DNA of 64,000 nucleotides from Phaeacidiphilus oryzae TH49. Lineage in GTDB: Bacteria; Actinomycetota; Actinomycetes; Streptomycetales; Streptomycetaceae. The notes under the pieces are model-generated. The model was given only the letters and a program-made list of their open reading frames with translations, did not search any database and was not told the origin of the DNA. Both the position numbers and the translations under genes were made by a program. Within the stretch, counting starts at the first letter, position 1. Each line of letters opens with the position of its first letter. The stretch is from NCBI RefSeq assembly GCF_000744815.1, contig NZ_JQMQ01000005.1, positions 168,055-232,054 of the forward strand, read 5' to 3'. This document shows, piece by piece, positions 44,891-52,580 of this stretch.

Positions 44891-45862
44891 ATGGGTTCGA
44901 TCACCGAATGGCTGCGGAGCCTCTCCGGCCCCGTCGTGTACGCGGTCGTCGCGATGCTGGTCTTCGCGGAGGACGCGCTCTTCGTCGGCTTCGTGCTGCC
45001 GGGCGAGACGGCCGCGGTCCTCGGCGGCGTGATCGCCAGCACCGGCGGCGGGGTGAGCATCTGGCTGATGGTCCCGGTGGTGGTCTTCTCGGCGATCGCC
45101 GGCGACTCGGTCGGATACGAGGTGGGGCGGCACTTCGGGCCGAAGATCTTCCAGTCGCGGATCGCGCTGAAGCACGAGGTGCGGATCGAGAAGGCCCGGG
45201 GGTTCATGCGCCGGCGCGGCCCGGCGGCGGTCTTCCTCGGCCGGTTCGTGGCGCTCTTCCGCGCGCTGGTGCCGACCATGGCCGGCGCCTCGCTGCTCCC
45301 CTACCGCACCTTCCTGCTCTTCAACGCGCTCGGCGGGCTCGTCTGGGGCGTGGGCTTCACCATGCTGGGTTACGCCGCGGGCAACGCGTACGCCAGGGTG
45401 GAGAAGGTCGCCGGGCGGGTGGGCGCGGTGGTCGTCGCGGTGATCGTGATCCTCGCGCTGATCGTCTGGTCGGTCCGCCGCCATCGCGCGGGCGACCAGC
45501 CGGAGAAGGCCTCCGAGGACTCCAGGGCAGGCGGAGCCCGGAACGGGAGCGGCAGGACCAAGGCCGCCGTCGCGGCCGACCCGCATCCGCCGGAGCGCGA
45601 AGCGACCGCGACACGCCCGGAGCGTCCCTCCGACCCGCCGGATTCCGACCGGCCCTCGTACAACGGCTCCACGGCCGCCGACCCGACTCGACTCGCCGAG
45701 CCCGGTGGCCCTAACGAGCCCGGTGGCTCCAACGCGCCCGGTGGCTCCGCCGGGCGCAACGGCTCCAACGCTTCCGCCGGGGGCAACGGTGCCGCCGGGG
45801 CCAGCAACTCCGCCGAAGGCGGCGCTCCCGCCGAGCGCCGGCGCGGCGATGACGGCGGCTGA
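44891..45862 (+). CDS. DedA family membrane protein with long disordered tail
   Basis: A 323-residue protein. Residues 1-205 are a DedA/VTT domain: AMLVFAEDALFVGFVLPGET, the SVGYEVGRHFG motif, FLGRFVALFRALVPTMAGAS (conserved R and P for the reentrant loop) and a final helix ending VWSVRRHRAG. Residues 206-323 are low-complexity Gly/Ser/Asn/Pro/Glu repeats (EPGGPNEPGGSNAPGGS) likely disordered in the cytoplasm. DedA proteins recycle undecaprenyl phosphate or phospholipids and affect envelope stress. It may be co-transcribed with the ArsR gene. Confidence 0.88.
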   Translation: MGSITEWLRSLSGPVVYAVVAMLVFAEDALFVGFVLPGETAAVLGGVIASTGGGVSIWLMVPVVVFSAIAGDSVGYEVGRHFGPKIFQSRIALKHEVRIEKARGFMRRRGPAAVFLGRFVALFRALVPTMAGASLLPYRTFLLFNALGGLVWGVGFTMLGYAAGNAYARVEKVAGRVGAVVVAVIVILALIVWSVRRHRAGDQPEKASEDSRAGGARNGSGRTKAAVAADPHPPEREATATRPERPSDPPDSDRPSYNGSTAADPTRLAEPGGPNEPGGSNAPGGSAGRNGSNASAGGNGAAGASNSAEGGAPAERRRGDDGG

Positions 45863-45886
45863 GCGGTTCTCCGCCGGCCCCCGTGC

Positions 45887-46555
45887 TCAGCCCTGCTGCG
45901 CGGGGATGCGCTGGGGCTCGGCGCCGAGGCCGGCCAGCAGCCGGTCCAGCACGGCGCCGGCGTCCGCGCGCGCCTTGCCGGTGTCCTCGGCCCGCGCGAT
46001 ATAGAGGCTGGCCTCGGAGATCAGCGAGGCCAGCATCCGGGTGAGGGGGGCGACCGGCAGCGGTTCGATTCGGCCTTCCTGGATGGATTCGGTCAGCGCC
46101 TCGGCGAGCAGCACATAGCCGTGCTCCTCGACCAGCTTGTCCCAGGCGTCGTGCCCCAGCACGGCGGGCCCCTCGACCAGGACGATCCGCTGGAAGTCGT
46201 GGTCCGTACAGGCGTCCAGGAAGGACTGGAAGCCATCCCTCAGCAACTGCCAGGAATCGCCCGGATGCTGCTCGGCACGCCGGATCTCCTGGGCCACCAG
46301 GCGCTCCGCCATCTCCTGGGCGGACTCCGTCATCACCGCGCGGAACAGGTCGGCCTTGTCCTTGAAGTGGTGGTACAGCGCACCGCGCGTGACCCGCGCA
46401 GCAGCGACGATGTCCTCGGTCCCGGTCGCCGAGTAGCCCCGGTCCGCGAAGAGCTCGCGGGCCGCCTGCACCAGCGCGGAGCGGGTATCCGCGACGTGAT
46501 CGTCCCTGCGGCGCCGAGTGGCGCGAATCCGAGCCATACCCTCATCCTGTTCCAT
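45887..46555 (-). CDS. TetR family regulator divergent from hpnH
   Basis: A 222-residue repressor. The helix-turn-helix is in RSALVQAARELFADRGYSAT, GTEDIVAAARVTRGALYHHF, KDKADLFRAVM, and the C-terminal domain is helical with DFQRIVLVEGPAVLG, typical of TetR proteins of the AcrR-like group. ATG 46555 and ATG 46537 are both possible; the palindrome CATACA-GCG-TGTATG overlaps the first. The gene is divergent from hpnH, which it probably regulates along with itself. No other nearby target is visible. Confidence 0.88.
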   Translation of the reverse strand: MEQDEGMARIRATRRRRDDHVADTRSALVQAARELFADRGYSATGTEDIVAAARVTRGALYHHFKDKADLFRAVMTESAQEMAERLVAQEIRRAEQHPGDSWQLLRDGFQSFLDACTDHDFQRIVLVEGPAVLGHDAWDKLVEEHGYVLLAEALTESIQEGRIEPLPVAPLTRMLASLISEASLYIARAEDTGKARADAGAVLDRLLAGLGAEPQRIPAQQG

Positions 46556-46597
46556 ACAGCGTGTATGTTTGTCGATTGTAAGGCCATCCTGTACAGC
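46553..46597 (+). promoter_or_regulatory. TetR operator and hpnH promoter
   Basis: CATACAGCGTGTATG (46553-46567) is a palindrome with 6-bp arms overlapping the TetR start codon. It ends 1 bp before TTGTCG (46569-46574), which is followed after 17 bp by TACAGC (46592-46597), a good promoter for hpnH. A dimer there could repress both directions. Confidence 0.6.
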
Positions 46598-46620
46598 TAT
46601 CCGTACTGGAGTTATGGATC

Positions 46621-47622
46621 ATGGGACTCCCGCTCAATCTCACCGTCAAGATGGGCAGCTACCTGGTCAAGCAGAAGCTGCTGCGCCGGGAGAAGTTCCC
46701 GCTCATCGTGGAGGTCGAACCCCTCTTCGCCTGCAACCTGAAGTGTGAGGGGTGCGGGAAGATCCAGCACCCGGCAGGCGTGCTCAAGCAGCGGATGCCG
46801 GTCGCCCAGGCCATCGGCGCCGTCGAGGAGTGCGGCGCGCCCATGGTGTCGCTGGCCGGCGGCGAGCCGCTGATGCACCCTCAGATCCACACCATCACCG
46901 AGGAACTGCTCAAGCGGGGCAAGTTCGTGGTGCTGTGCACCAACGCCGTCCTCCTCCCCAGGCACCTCCACAAGTTCAAGGCGCACCGCAACTTCGCCTG
47001 GATGGTGCACATCGACGGGCTGCGCGAGCGGCACGACGAGTCGGTCGCCAAGGAAGGCGTCTTCGACCAGGCGGTGGAGGCCATCAAGATGGCCAAGGCG
47101 GCCGGCTTCGCCGTCTACACCAACTCGACCTTCTTCACCCACGACACCCCGCAGGACATCATCGAGGTCCTCGAGTACCTCAACGACGACCTCAAGGTCG
47201 ACCGGATGGAGATCTCCCCGGCCTACGCCTACGAGAAGGCGCCGGACCAGGAGCACTTCCTCGGCGTGAAGCAGACCCGCGAGCTCTTCTCCAAGGCCTT
47301 CGCCGAGGGCCGGCGCAAGAAGTGGCGGCTCAACCACTCCGAGCTGTACCTCGACTTCCTCGAGGGCAAGGCCGACTTCGAGTGCACCCCGTGGGCGATC
47401 CCCTCGTACTCGCTCTTCGGCTGGCAGCGCCCCTGCTACCTGATGGCCGACGGCTACGCCGCGACCTACAAGGAGCTGCTGGAGGAGACCGACTGGTCGA
47501 AGTACGGCCGCGGCAACGACCCCCGGTGCGAGAACTGCATGGCGCACTGCGGCTACGAGCCGACCGCTGTGATGGCCACCATGGGCTCCCTGAAGGAGAG
47601 CCTGCGCGCCGTCACCGGCTGA
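46621..47622 (+). CDS. hpnH: Adenosyl-hopene transferase, radical SAM (HpnH)
   Basis: A 333-residue radical-SAM enzyme. The cluster motif is CNLKCEGC in PLFACNLKCEGCGKIQHP; LAGGEPLMHP binds SAM. The C-terminal region has further Cys (FECTPWAIP, RPCYLM, CENCMAHCGYE) as in the HpnH DUF3463 domain. It adds an adenosyl radical to diploptene, the first step to C35 hopanoids. GGAG lies 9 nt before the ATG. In streptomycetes hpnH usually sits among squalene-hopene cyclase, ispG and dxs genes; here it is alone with a divergent TetR gene. Confidence 0.93.
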   Translation: MGLPLNLTVKMGSYLVKQKLLRREKFPLIVEVEPLFACNLKCEGCGKIQHPAGVLKQRMPVAQAIGAVEECGAPMVSLAGGEPLMHPQIHTITEELLKRGKFVVLCTNAVLLPRHLHKFKAHRNFAWMVHIDGLRERHDESVAKEGVFDQAVEAIKMAKAAGFAVYTNSTFFTHDTPQDIIEVLEYLNDDLKVDRMEISPAYAYEKAPDQEHFLGVKQTRELFSKAFAEGRRKKWRLNHSELYLDFLEGKADFECTPWAIPSYSLFGWQRPCYLMADGYAATYKELLEETDWSKYGRGNDPRCENCMAHCGYEPTAVMATMGSLKESLRAVTG

Positions 47623-47812
47623 GGCCCCGGCCGGCCCGACCGCCGGCACCGCCGCGGCCGCCGTCCGGCCTGTGGCTTCGGCTCCCCGCACCGCCCGGGA
47701 GTCGGTAGTCTGACCCGGCATTCGAACAGTCATCGGCACGGAGGGTCCGCCCCCGCCCGCCCCCACGGCGGCGGTACGGTCCCTGCGCGCCGCCGGGGAG
47801 GAGAGCAGCGCG

Positions 47813-48643
47813 GTGTCGGAACCCAGCAGCGATGAACACCAGGACACGGAAGACGCCTTCTATGTACTGACCGCAACGCTTCTGACCCCGGGTCAGTTCC
47901 CCAGCGTGCTGGGCGACGACTACGAGGAGGCGTGCGCGGTACTCGGCCTGGAGCCGTGGAGCTCCGGTTACGGGCTGCTCTTCGGCCAGGACCGGGCGGG
48001 CGCCCGCTGGACCGTGGTCTCCAACGACGCGGCCCTGGTGGCCGGGGCGATAGCCGCCTGGGACTGCGGCCTGCCCTACGACCTGGCCCCGCCGGACAAG
48101 ACCGTGGTGGAGTCGCTGCCCGGCTGGCCCCTTCCGCTGGCCACGCAGTCCCCCGACCTGCCGGATCCGCACGACCCCCGCCCGGAGCCGAGCGGGCGTC
48201 CCCCGCTCACCCCGCCCGACCCCAACGGCTGGGGCCCGGCGCAGCGCCGGCTCGGCGCCGACGAGGTGGCCCGGGAGTGGCACACCTGGCGGGCCCGGGT
48301 CTCCGAGAGCGTCACCTTTAACCAGCAGGACGGAAACCCGGGCCCGGAGGGCGCCGGGGCCAGGCGGTCCGGGCCCGCCGGGCCGGTGGGCCGGGTGCTG
48401 GAGGAGGCCCGCGGCTACCTCTCGGAGCCGCCGCCGGCCGGCCGGATCCGCTCCGCCCCGGCGGGCGGCGACGCCCGCGCCATCCGGGCGGACGGCCCCG
48501 GCTGGTCGCTGGTCGCCCGCACCGACGACATCGCTCTGGTGCTCCTCGACGAGGCCCCCGGCCAGGTGCTGCCGATCGGCCGGGGCAGCGAGCTGCCGGC
48601 CCTGCTGGAGTCCCTGGACCGGATGGCCCGCCAGTCGTTGTAG
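47813..48643 (+). CDS. Conserved protein of unknown function
   Basis: A 276-residue acidic, soluble protein I do not recognise. Residues 15-110 look globular (DAFYVLTATLLTPGQFPSVL, EEACAVLGLEPWSSGYGLLF, a W-T-V-V-S strand, then an aromatic-rich stretch); a Pro-rich linker (about 115-140) leads to REWHTWRARVSE and a second beta-rich part ending SLVARTDDIALVLLDEAPGQ. The two halves both seem to be small alpha/beta units, somewhat like SUKH or immunity-type folds, but this is only an impression. GTG 47813 has GGAGAG upstream. It stands between hpnH and the Tat lipoprotein, apparently monocistronic. Confidence 0.6.
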   Translation: MSEPSSDEHQDTEDAFYVLTATLLTPGQFPSVLGDDYEEACAVLGLEPWSSGYGLLFGQDRAGARWTVVSNDAALVAGAIAAWDCGLPYDLAPPDKTVVESLPGWPLPLATQSPDLPDPHDPRPEPSGRPPLTPPDPNGWGPAQRRLGADEVAREWHTWRARVSESVTFNQQDGNPGPEGAGARRSGPAGPVGRVLEEARGYLSEPPPAGRIRSAPAGGDARAIRADGPGWSLVARTDDIALVLLDEAPGQVLPIGRGSELPALLESLDRMARQSL

Positions 48644-48734
48644 GCCGCAGGCCCCGGCGGCCGAGGGGCCGCAGGCCCGGCTCCGGCGTTTCGCCGTTGA
48701 CGTCCGATGGGCCCGGGGCGGGACACTGGCAGGC

Positions 48735-49769
48735 ATGACACCGCGTCAGAACGCCGTTCACCGTCCCGGGTTGACGCGCAGGGCGGTGCTGGCCGGCGCC
48801 ACCGGCGGTCTCCTCGCCGCATGCGGAGGCAACGGCGGCGAGGGCGGCCGTGGCACCCCGGCCGCCGGGGCCTCCCCCGGCTCCGCCGCCGCGTCCGGGC
48901 GGCCCTCCCCGTCCCCGTCCTCGTCCCCGTCCCGGGGCTCCTCGCTGCCCGTCACCACGCCCTGGCGGGCCGGCCCCGGGGAGATCCAGCCGCAGGTCAA
49001 GGCGCGGGCCACGCAGATCGTGGAGGCGCTCGGCGGCTGGGCGTCCGGGCACGGCGGCCGCGCCGAGGCGAGAGCCCGGCTGAGCGCGCTCGGCGTCGAT
49101 CCGGCACTCGCCGACCAGGCGGGCGGCCTCCGCCCGGCCGCCGACAGCGCGGCGCTCGCGGTGGTGGACGCGCAGTACGGAGGGATCCTCCCGGACTCGG
49201 CCTCGGTGCTCGTCGTCTGCCGGCAGTGGACCAGCTCCTCGCCGGGCGCCCCGGTCACCGCCGGAGGCACCACCGTCGACGTCCGGCTCACCGCCGCCTC
49301 CCCCGCCTGGCGGGTGACCGCCCTCCATCCCGCCGTCCCCGGCCCTCCGCTGGCCGCGCCGCCGGCACTGGTCCGCGAGGTGCTGGCGAACCGCAGGATC
49401 CTGCTGCCGCCGGACGGGGTGGCGGATCTTCGCAGCGGACGCATTCACGACAGCGTGCTGACCGCGATGCTCACTCTCTCCCGCCGCTACACCCTTGAGG
49501 TGAGCGTGGTCCGATCCGGCCATCCGATCGACGTCTTCGGCACCTCGCGGCCGAGCGACCACCCGCGCGGGCGGGCCTTCGACACCTGGCGGATCGACGG
49601 CCGCGCGGTGGTCGACCCGGCCACCCCGAAGTCCCTGGTCGACGGCTATATGCGGGCGGCGGCCGCGGCCGGTTCGTACAACGTGGGCGGCCCGCGGCTG
49701 CTGAGCGGGTCTCAGTTCTTCTCTGACGACACCCATCACGACCACGTCCACGCCGGCTTCCTCACCTGA
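48735..49769 (+). CDS. Tat-type lipoprotein with M15-like C-terminal motifs
   Basis: A 344-residue lipoprotein. The signal LTRRAVLAGATGGLLAAC has twin Arg and a lipobox (Cys 30), followed by a Ser/Pro/Gly linker. The last 150 residues contain VVRSGHPIDVFG, SDHPRGRAFD and DDTHHDHVHAGF. The H-x(6)-D and H-x-H spacing is the zinc-site pattern of M15/VanY-like DD-peptidases, so a peptidoglycan carboxypeptidase-like or degenerate domain is likely. The region before it (95-215) has no match I know. It should sit on the outer face of the membrane. Confidence 0.75.
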   Translation: MTPRQNAVHRPGLTRRAVLAGATGGLLAACGGNGGEGGRGTPAAGASPGSAAASGRPSPSPSSSPSRGSSLPVTTPWRAGPGEIQPQVKARATQIVEALGGWASGHGGRAEARARLSALGVDPALADQAGGLRPAADSAALAVVDAQYGGILPDSASVLVVCRQWTSSSPGAPVTAGGTTVDVRLTAASPAWRVTALHPAVPGPPLAAPPALVREVLANRRILLPPDGVADLRSGRIHDSVLTAMLTLSRRYTLEVSVVRSGHPIDVFGTSRPSDHPRGRAFDTWRIDGRAVVDPATPKSLVDGYMRAAAAAGSYNVGGPRLLSGSQFFSDDTHHDHVHAGFLT

Positions 49770-49880
49770 GTTGTGGTCAGATCATCGGGCCGCAGTCCGC
49801 CCGGTCCGTGCCACTTGCCGTATTCCGTGGTGTTTCCGCAGTTCAGGGATGGGTCACGGGCTGGTGCCAACCCGTCGGGG

Positions 49881-49914
49881 ACCGTAGCACCGCCGACCCC
49901 CACGGCACTACGGT
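49881..49914 (+). promoter_or_regulatory. Inverted repeat overlapping the TrmB-gene -10 box
   Basis: ACCGTAG (49881-49887) and CTACGGT (49908-49914) are perfect 7-bp arms 20 bp apart. The second arm contains TACGGT, the likely -10, 6 nt before the ATG. Confidence 0.45.
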
Positions 49915-49920
49915 GCAGTC

Positions 49921-50766
49921 ATGCAGACGGACGACAGACGTGCGGCGGAACTGGAAGAGCTGGGGCTGACGAACTACGAGGCGCGGGTCTACCTCGCGCT
50001 GATCCGCCGTGACGTCTACACGGCGGCGGAAGTCGCCCGCGAGGCCAGGGTCCCCCGGCAACGGGTGTACGACGTTCTCGACGGCCTGACCCGGCGTCAG
50101 CTCGCGGTCCTCCACCCCGGCCGAGTGGCCGGATACTCCGCCGTCGCCCCCGAGATCGCCATGGACCGCCTGGTCGAGCAGCAGCGCCGGTCGCTCTCCA
50201 GACTGGAGCGGCTCTCCGGCGACCTCGCCCGGGAGCTCCTGCCGACCTGGAACAGCGGGCGCACCCACACCGACCCGCTGGACTACGTGGAGGTGCTGCG
50301 CGACCGGGAGACCATCAACGAGCGGTTCGCCAAGCTCCAGCAGGAGGCCGAGCGGGAGATCCTCACCTTCACCCGGCCGCCCTACTTCGGCGACCCGGAC
50401 GAGAACGAGGCCGGTGTGGACGCGACGGCACGGGTGGCCGCCGGCGGCGGCACCGTCCGCAGCCTCTACACGCCGGAAGCGCTGGAGGACGCGGGGATGC
50501 GGGAGCACATCCGCCGCTTCCAGCAGGCCGGTGAGGACGCCCGGGTCGCCGGCGAGCTCCCGCTGAAGCTGGTGATCGTGGACGGCTCGCTGGTGCTCTG
50601 CGACATGCCGGACCCGGTCGCGGGCACCGGCGCCACCACCTCGCTGGTGATCCGCCACCCCTCGCTGGCCGAGACGCTGCGGCTGGCCTTCCAGTCGGTC
50701 TGGGACAGCGCCCGGCCGATCCCCGAGGTGGAGGCCGAGCAGGCGCTCGCGGCCGAGGCCGACTGA
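49921..50766 (+). CDS. TrmB family transcriptional regulator
   Basis: A 281-residue regulator. The winged helix is ELEELGLTNYEARVYLALIR, AAEVAREARVPRQRVYDVLD, GLTRRQLAVLHPGRV; a coiled-coil (MDRLVEQQRRSLSRLERLSG) connects to a C-terminal phospholipase-D-like half (ILTFTRPPYF, LPLKLVIVDGSLVLCDMPD) seen in many TrmB proteins without catalytic residues. TrmB proteins typically respond to sugars. No transporter is next to it, so its target is unclear. The gene is convergent with the transglycosylase and ends at a strong bidirectional hairpin. Confidence 0.88.
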   Translation: MQTDDRRAAELEELGLTNYEARVYLALIRRDVYTAAEVAREARVPRQRVYDVLDGLTRRQLAVLHPGRVAGYSAVAPEIAMDRLVEQQRRSLSRLERLSGDLARELLPTWNSGRTHTDPLDYVEVLRDRETINERFAKLQQEAEREILTFTRPPYFGDPDENEAGVDATARVAAGGGTVRSLYTPEALEDAGMREHIRRFQQAGEDARVAGELPLKLVIVDGSLVLCDMPDPVAGTGATTSLVIRHPSLAETLRLAFQSVWDSARPIPEVEAEQALAAEAD

Positions 50767-50790
50767 GCCGCGTCGGCGGGGAACGGGCGA

Positions 50791-50837
50791 AACCCGGCGG
50801 GGCCGGTGCGCGAGGTGCGCACCGGCCCCGCCGGGTT
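50791..50837. terminator. Bidirectional 21-bp hairpin
   Basis: Perfect 21-bp arms (50791-50811, 50817-50837) with a 5-nt loop, between the convergent TrmB and transglycosylase genes. The A and T bases at the ends (AACCC/GGGTT) give both directions a short tail. Confidence 0.9.
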
Positions 50838-50896
50838 CATGCCGGCTCAACCGATACCGGGGTGATCGGGGGCTGCGTATCCGCAGCGAGGGCCGA

Positions 50897-51532
50897 TCAG
50901 TACCAGTTGTTGGCCTGCCAGAAGGACCAGGCGGCGTTCGGGGAGCCGTAGCGGTCGTTCATGTAGGAGAGCGCCCACTTGATCTGGGTGGCGGCGCTGG
51001 TCTGCCAGTCCGAGCCGGCCGAGGCCATCTTGGAGCCGGGCAGGGCCTGGCCCAGGCCGTAGGCGCCGGAGGAGGCGTTGGTCGCGTAGACGTTCCAGCC
51101 GCTCTCGTGCGAGATGATCTGGTCGAAGGAGGCCAGCTGGTCGGCCGGCACCAGCTGCGCGGCGATCTGCTGCGGCGAGCCGGAGGGGGCCGAGGTGGAG
51201 TACGCGACGTCCTGGGTCTGGACCGAGGAGCTCGCGGAGGCGTTCACGTGGGCCAGGTGAGCGGCGTGCGAGGCGTGCGCCGCGCTCGCCAGGTGGGCCA
51301 GGTGCTGCTCGTGCGCGAGGTGGCCCTCGTGCGCCAGGTGCGCCAGGTGCTCCTCGTGGGCGAGGTGCTGCTCGTGGGCCACGGCCTGCACGTGGGCCAC
51401 GTGCTGCTGGTGGGCGCTCGAGGTGGCGGCGGACGCGGAACCGGCGGCGGCGACGGAACCCAGGGTGGCAAGGCCGACGGCGCCAAGCGCCACAGCGGCG
51501 GTCTTGCGCAGGCCAGAGGTGGTGTTCGACAT
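50897..51532 (-). CDS. Secreted transglycosylase (SLT/RPF-like) with His-rich repeats
   Basis: A 211-residue muralytic protein. The signal peptide ends near AGSASAA (residue 36). Residues about 40-95 are a run of AH-xx-HLAH units (VAHEQHLAHEEHLAHLAHEG) with roughly one His every three to four residues. The C-terminal 85 residues are the small lytic-transglycosylase-like domain: ADQLASFDQIISHESGWNVY with the catalytic Glu, ATNASSGAYGLGQALPGSKM and a short WQANNWY end. It should cleave peptidoglycan in germination or growth. A c-di-AMP-type leader precedes it. The His-rich segment could bind metal ions or the wall. Confidence 0.88.
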   Translation of the reverse strand: MSNTTSGLRKTAAVALGAVGLATLGSVAAAGSASAATSSAHQQHVAHVQAVAHEQHLAHEEHLAHLAHEGHLAHEQHLAHLASAAHASHAAHLAHVNASASSSVQTQDVAYSTSAPSGSPQQIAAQLVPADQLASFDQIISHESGWNVYATNASSGAYGLGQALPGSKMASAGSDWQTSAATQIKWALSYMNDRYGSPNAAWSFWQANNWY

Positions 51533-51544
51533 GGAGAGAAGACC

Positions 51545-51725
51545 TCAATCGGTTGGCTCGGCAGCTTCGGACCGGCTGCGGGGTTCCGCACTGCCGGACA
51601 GGGGTCAGGCGGATCAGCCGTGCCGAAGCGTTGGGCACCCCCGGTTTCGGTAGGTGGTGCCGGGAGGGGACGTTCCGGGATCTGCCCGGTCCGCCGTTCG
51701 ACGTCGGCAATTCTTAGCGAGCCAT
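51545..51725 (-). ncRNA. Probable c-di-AMP (ydaO-yuaA type) riboswitch leader
   Basis: Upstream of the transglycosylase gene the minus-strand RNA has landmarks of the ydaO class as I recall them: AACCGGGGG followed by CCCAA, then CCGAAGC and GAGCCAACC near the 3' end. The closing stem pairs 51718-51723 (GGCTCG) with 51555-51560 (CGAGCC). Streptomycete rpfA and related cell-wall hydrolase genes are known targets of this riboswitch. The exact ends are uncertain, and the assignment rests on motif memory, not a covariance search. Confidence 0.6.
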
Positions 51726-52580
51726 CTCGGAGCTGACAAAGGTCCCAATTACGACGCATCGTCGTAGCCGAACGACGTTCGCAAACCGCTCCCCGAGCCG
51801 TGGGAGCCTGCGCCGCCGACCGTCGCCGGGGGATTTTCACAACTCGCCACGGACCTTCTCATGGCGCTCTCATCCCCGTGCCGGAGCGAGCGAGGGACGC
51901 TCCGGGCCTTCGGCCGCCCCCCTTCGACGGAGGGCGGTCATCCTGAAGTAGGAGACCGCCCCCGAGGCCGAAAGGATCAACTACGGGGCATCGTGGACCC
52001 CTCGGGGCCTGTGAGCGGCCTCACCGAGCGGCCCCGTTTACCGGGGCGAAATGTCCGATTCCCCAAGGCGTGACAAGTCTCCGGCCGCCTACCCGGGGTA
52101 GGCCGGAAACACTCCTCCCGGACGGCCGAACGGCCTGAACCGGTGTGGTTTAGACCGATTTGCCCGCTTAATACGAGCCTCCTCGTAGGCCGGGCCGTGC
52201 GGTGGTCCGGCCCGCGGCCCTGTCGCCGGTGAAGTAGGAGAGCGGGTGGCCGCTATAGGTCACCTGGCGGCCGCCGTCGGCTCCCGCTGAGGTGCGGAAA
52301 CCGCATGGTGCTCTCCCCCTCCGTCAGCACGGCCGACCGCCGGCCCGCCCGCACGGCGGAGGGGTTCGGCGACCACCCGTGCAGACGCGCCTATATATAG
52401 GGGAGCGCCACCGGTCCCAGGAGGCCGCCCGCCCCGCGCTCTTCCCAGCGGACATCAGCCGATGAATCATCGGTTGTCACGCGTCGCACCACGGCCGTGG
52501 GCCCCGCCCTCTCCCGCCGGGCCCCCTTCTGGCCTTACGCTCCCGACACGGCTCAAGATCGACGATCAAGGAGTGCGCGG
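51726..52580. other. Gene-free stretch rich in hairpins
   Basis: About 855 bp with no convincing ORF. It contains a 17-bp palindrome (TACGACG-CAT-CGTCGTA, 51750-51766), a 13-bp palindrome CGAACGACGTTCG just beyond, a hairpin at 51932-51961, a 17-bp palindrome at 52087-52103, a TACGAG/CTCGTA hairpin at 52172-52187 and a GCGGCC/GGCCGC stem at 52214-52253. The 12-mer TGAAGTAGGAGA lies in two of the loops. CTATATATAG (52391-52400) is an AT island and likely promoter core for the gene at 52581. A structured RNA is possible on either strand. Confidence 0.5.

Noticed and set aside
51769..51782. CGAACGACGTTCG as a LexA (SOS) box
   Set aside because: The actinobacterial box is GAAC-N4-GTTC; here the spacer is 3 nt, and the neighbouring genes are not DNA-repair genes.
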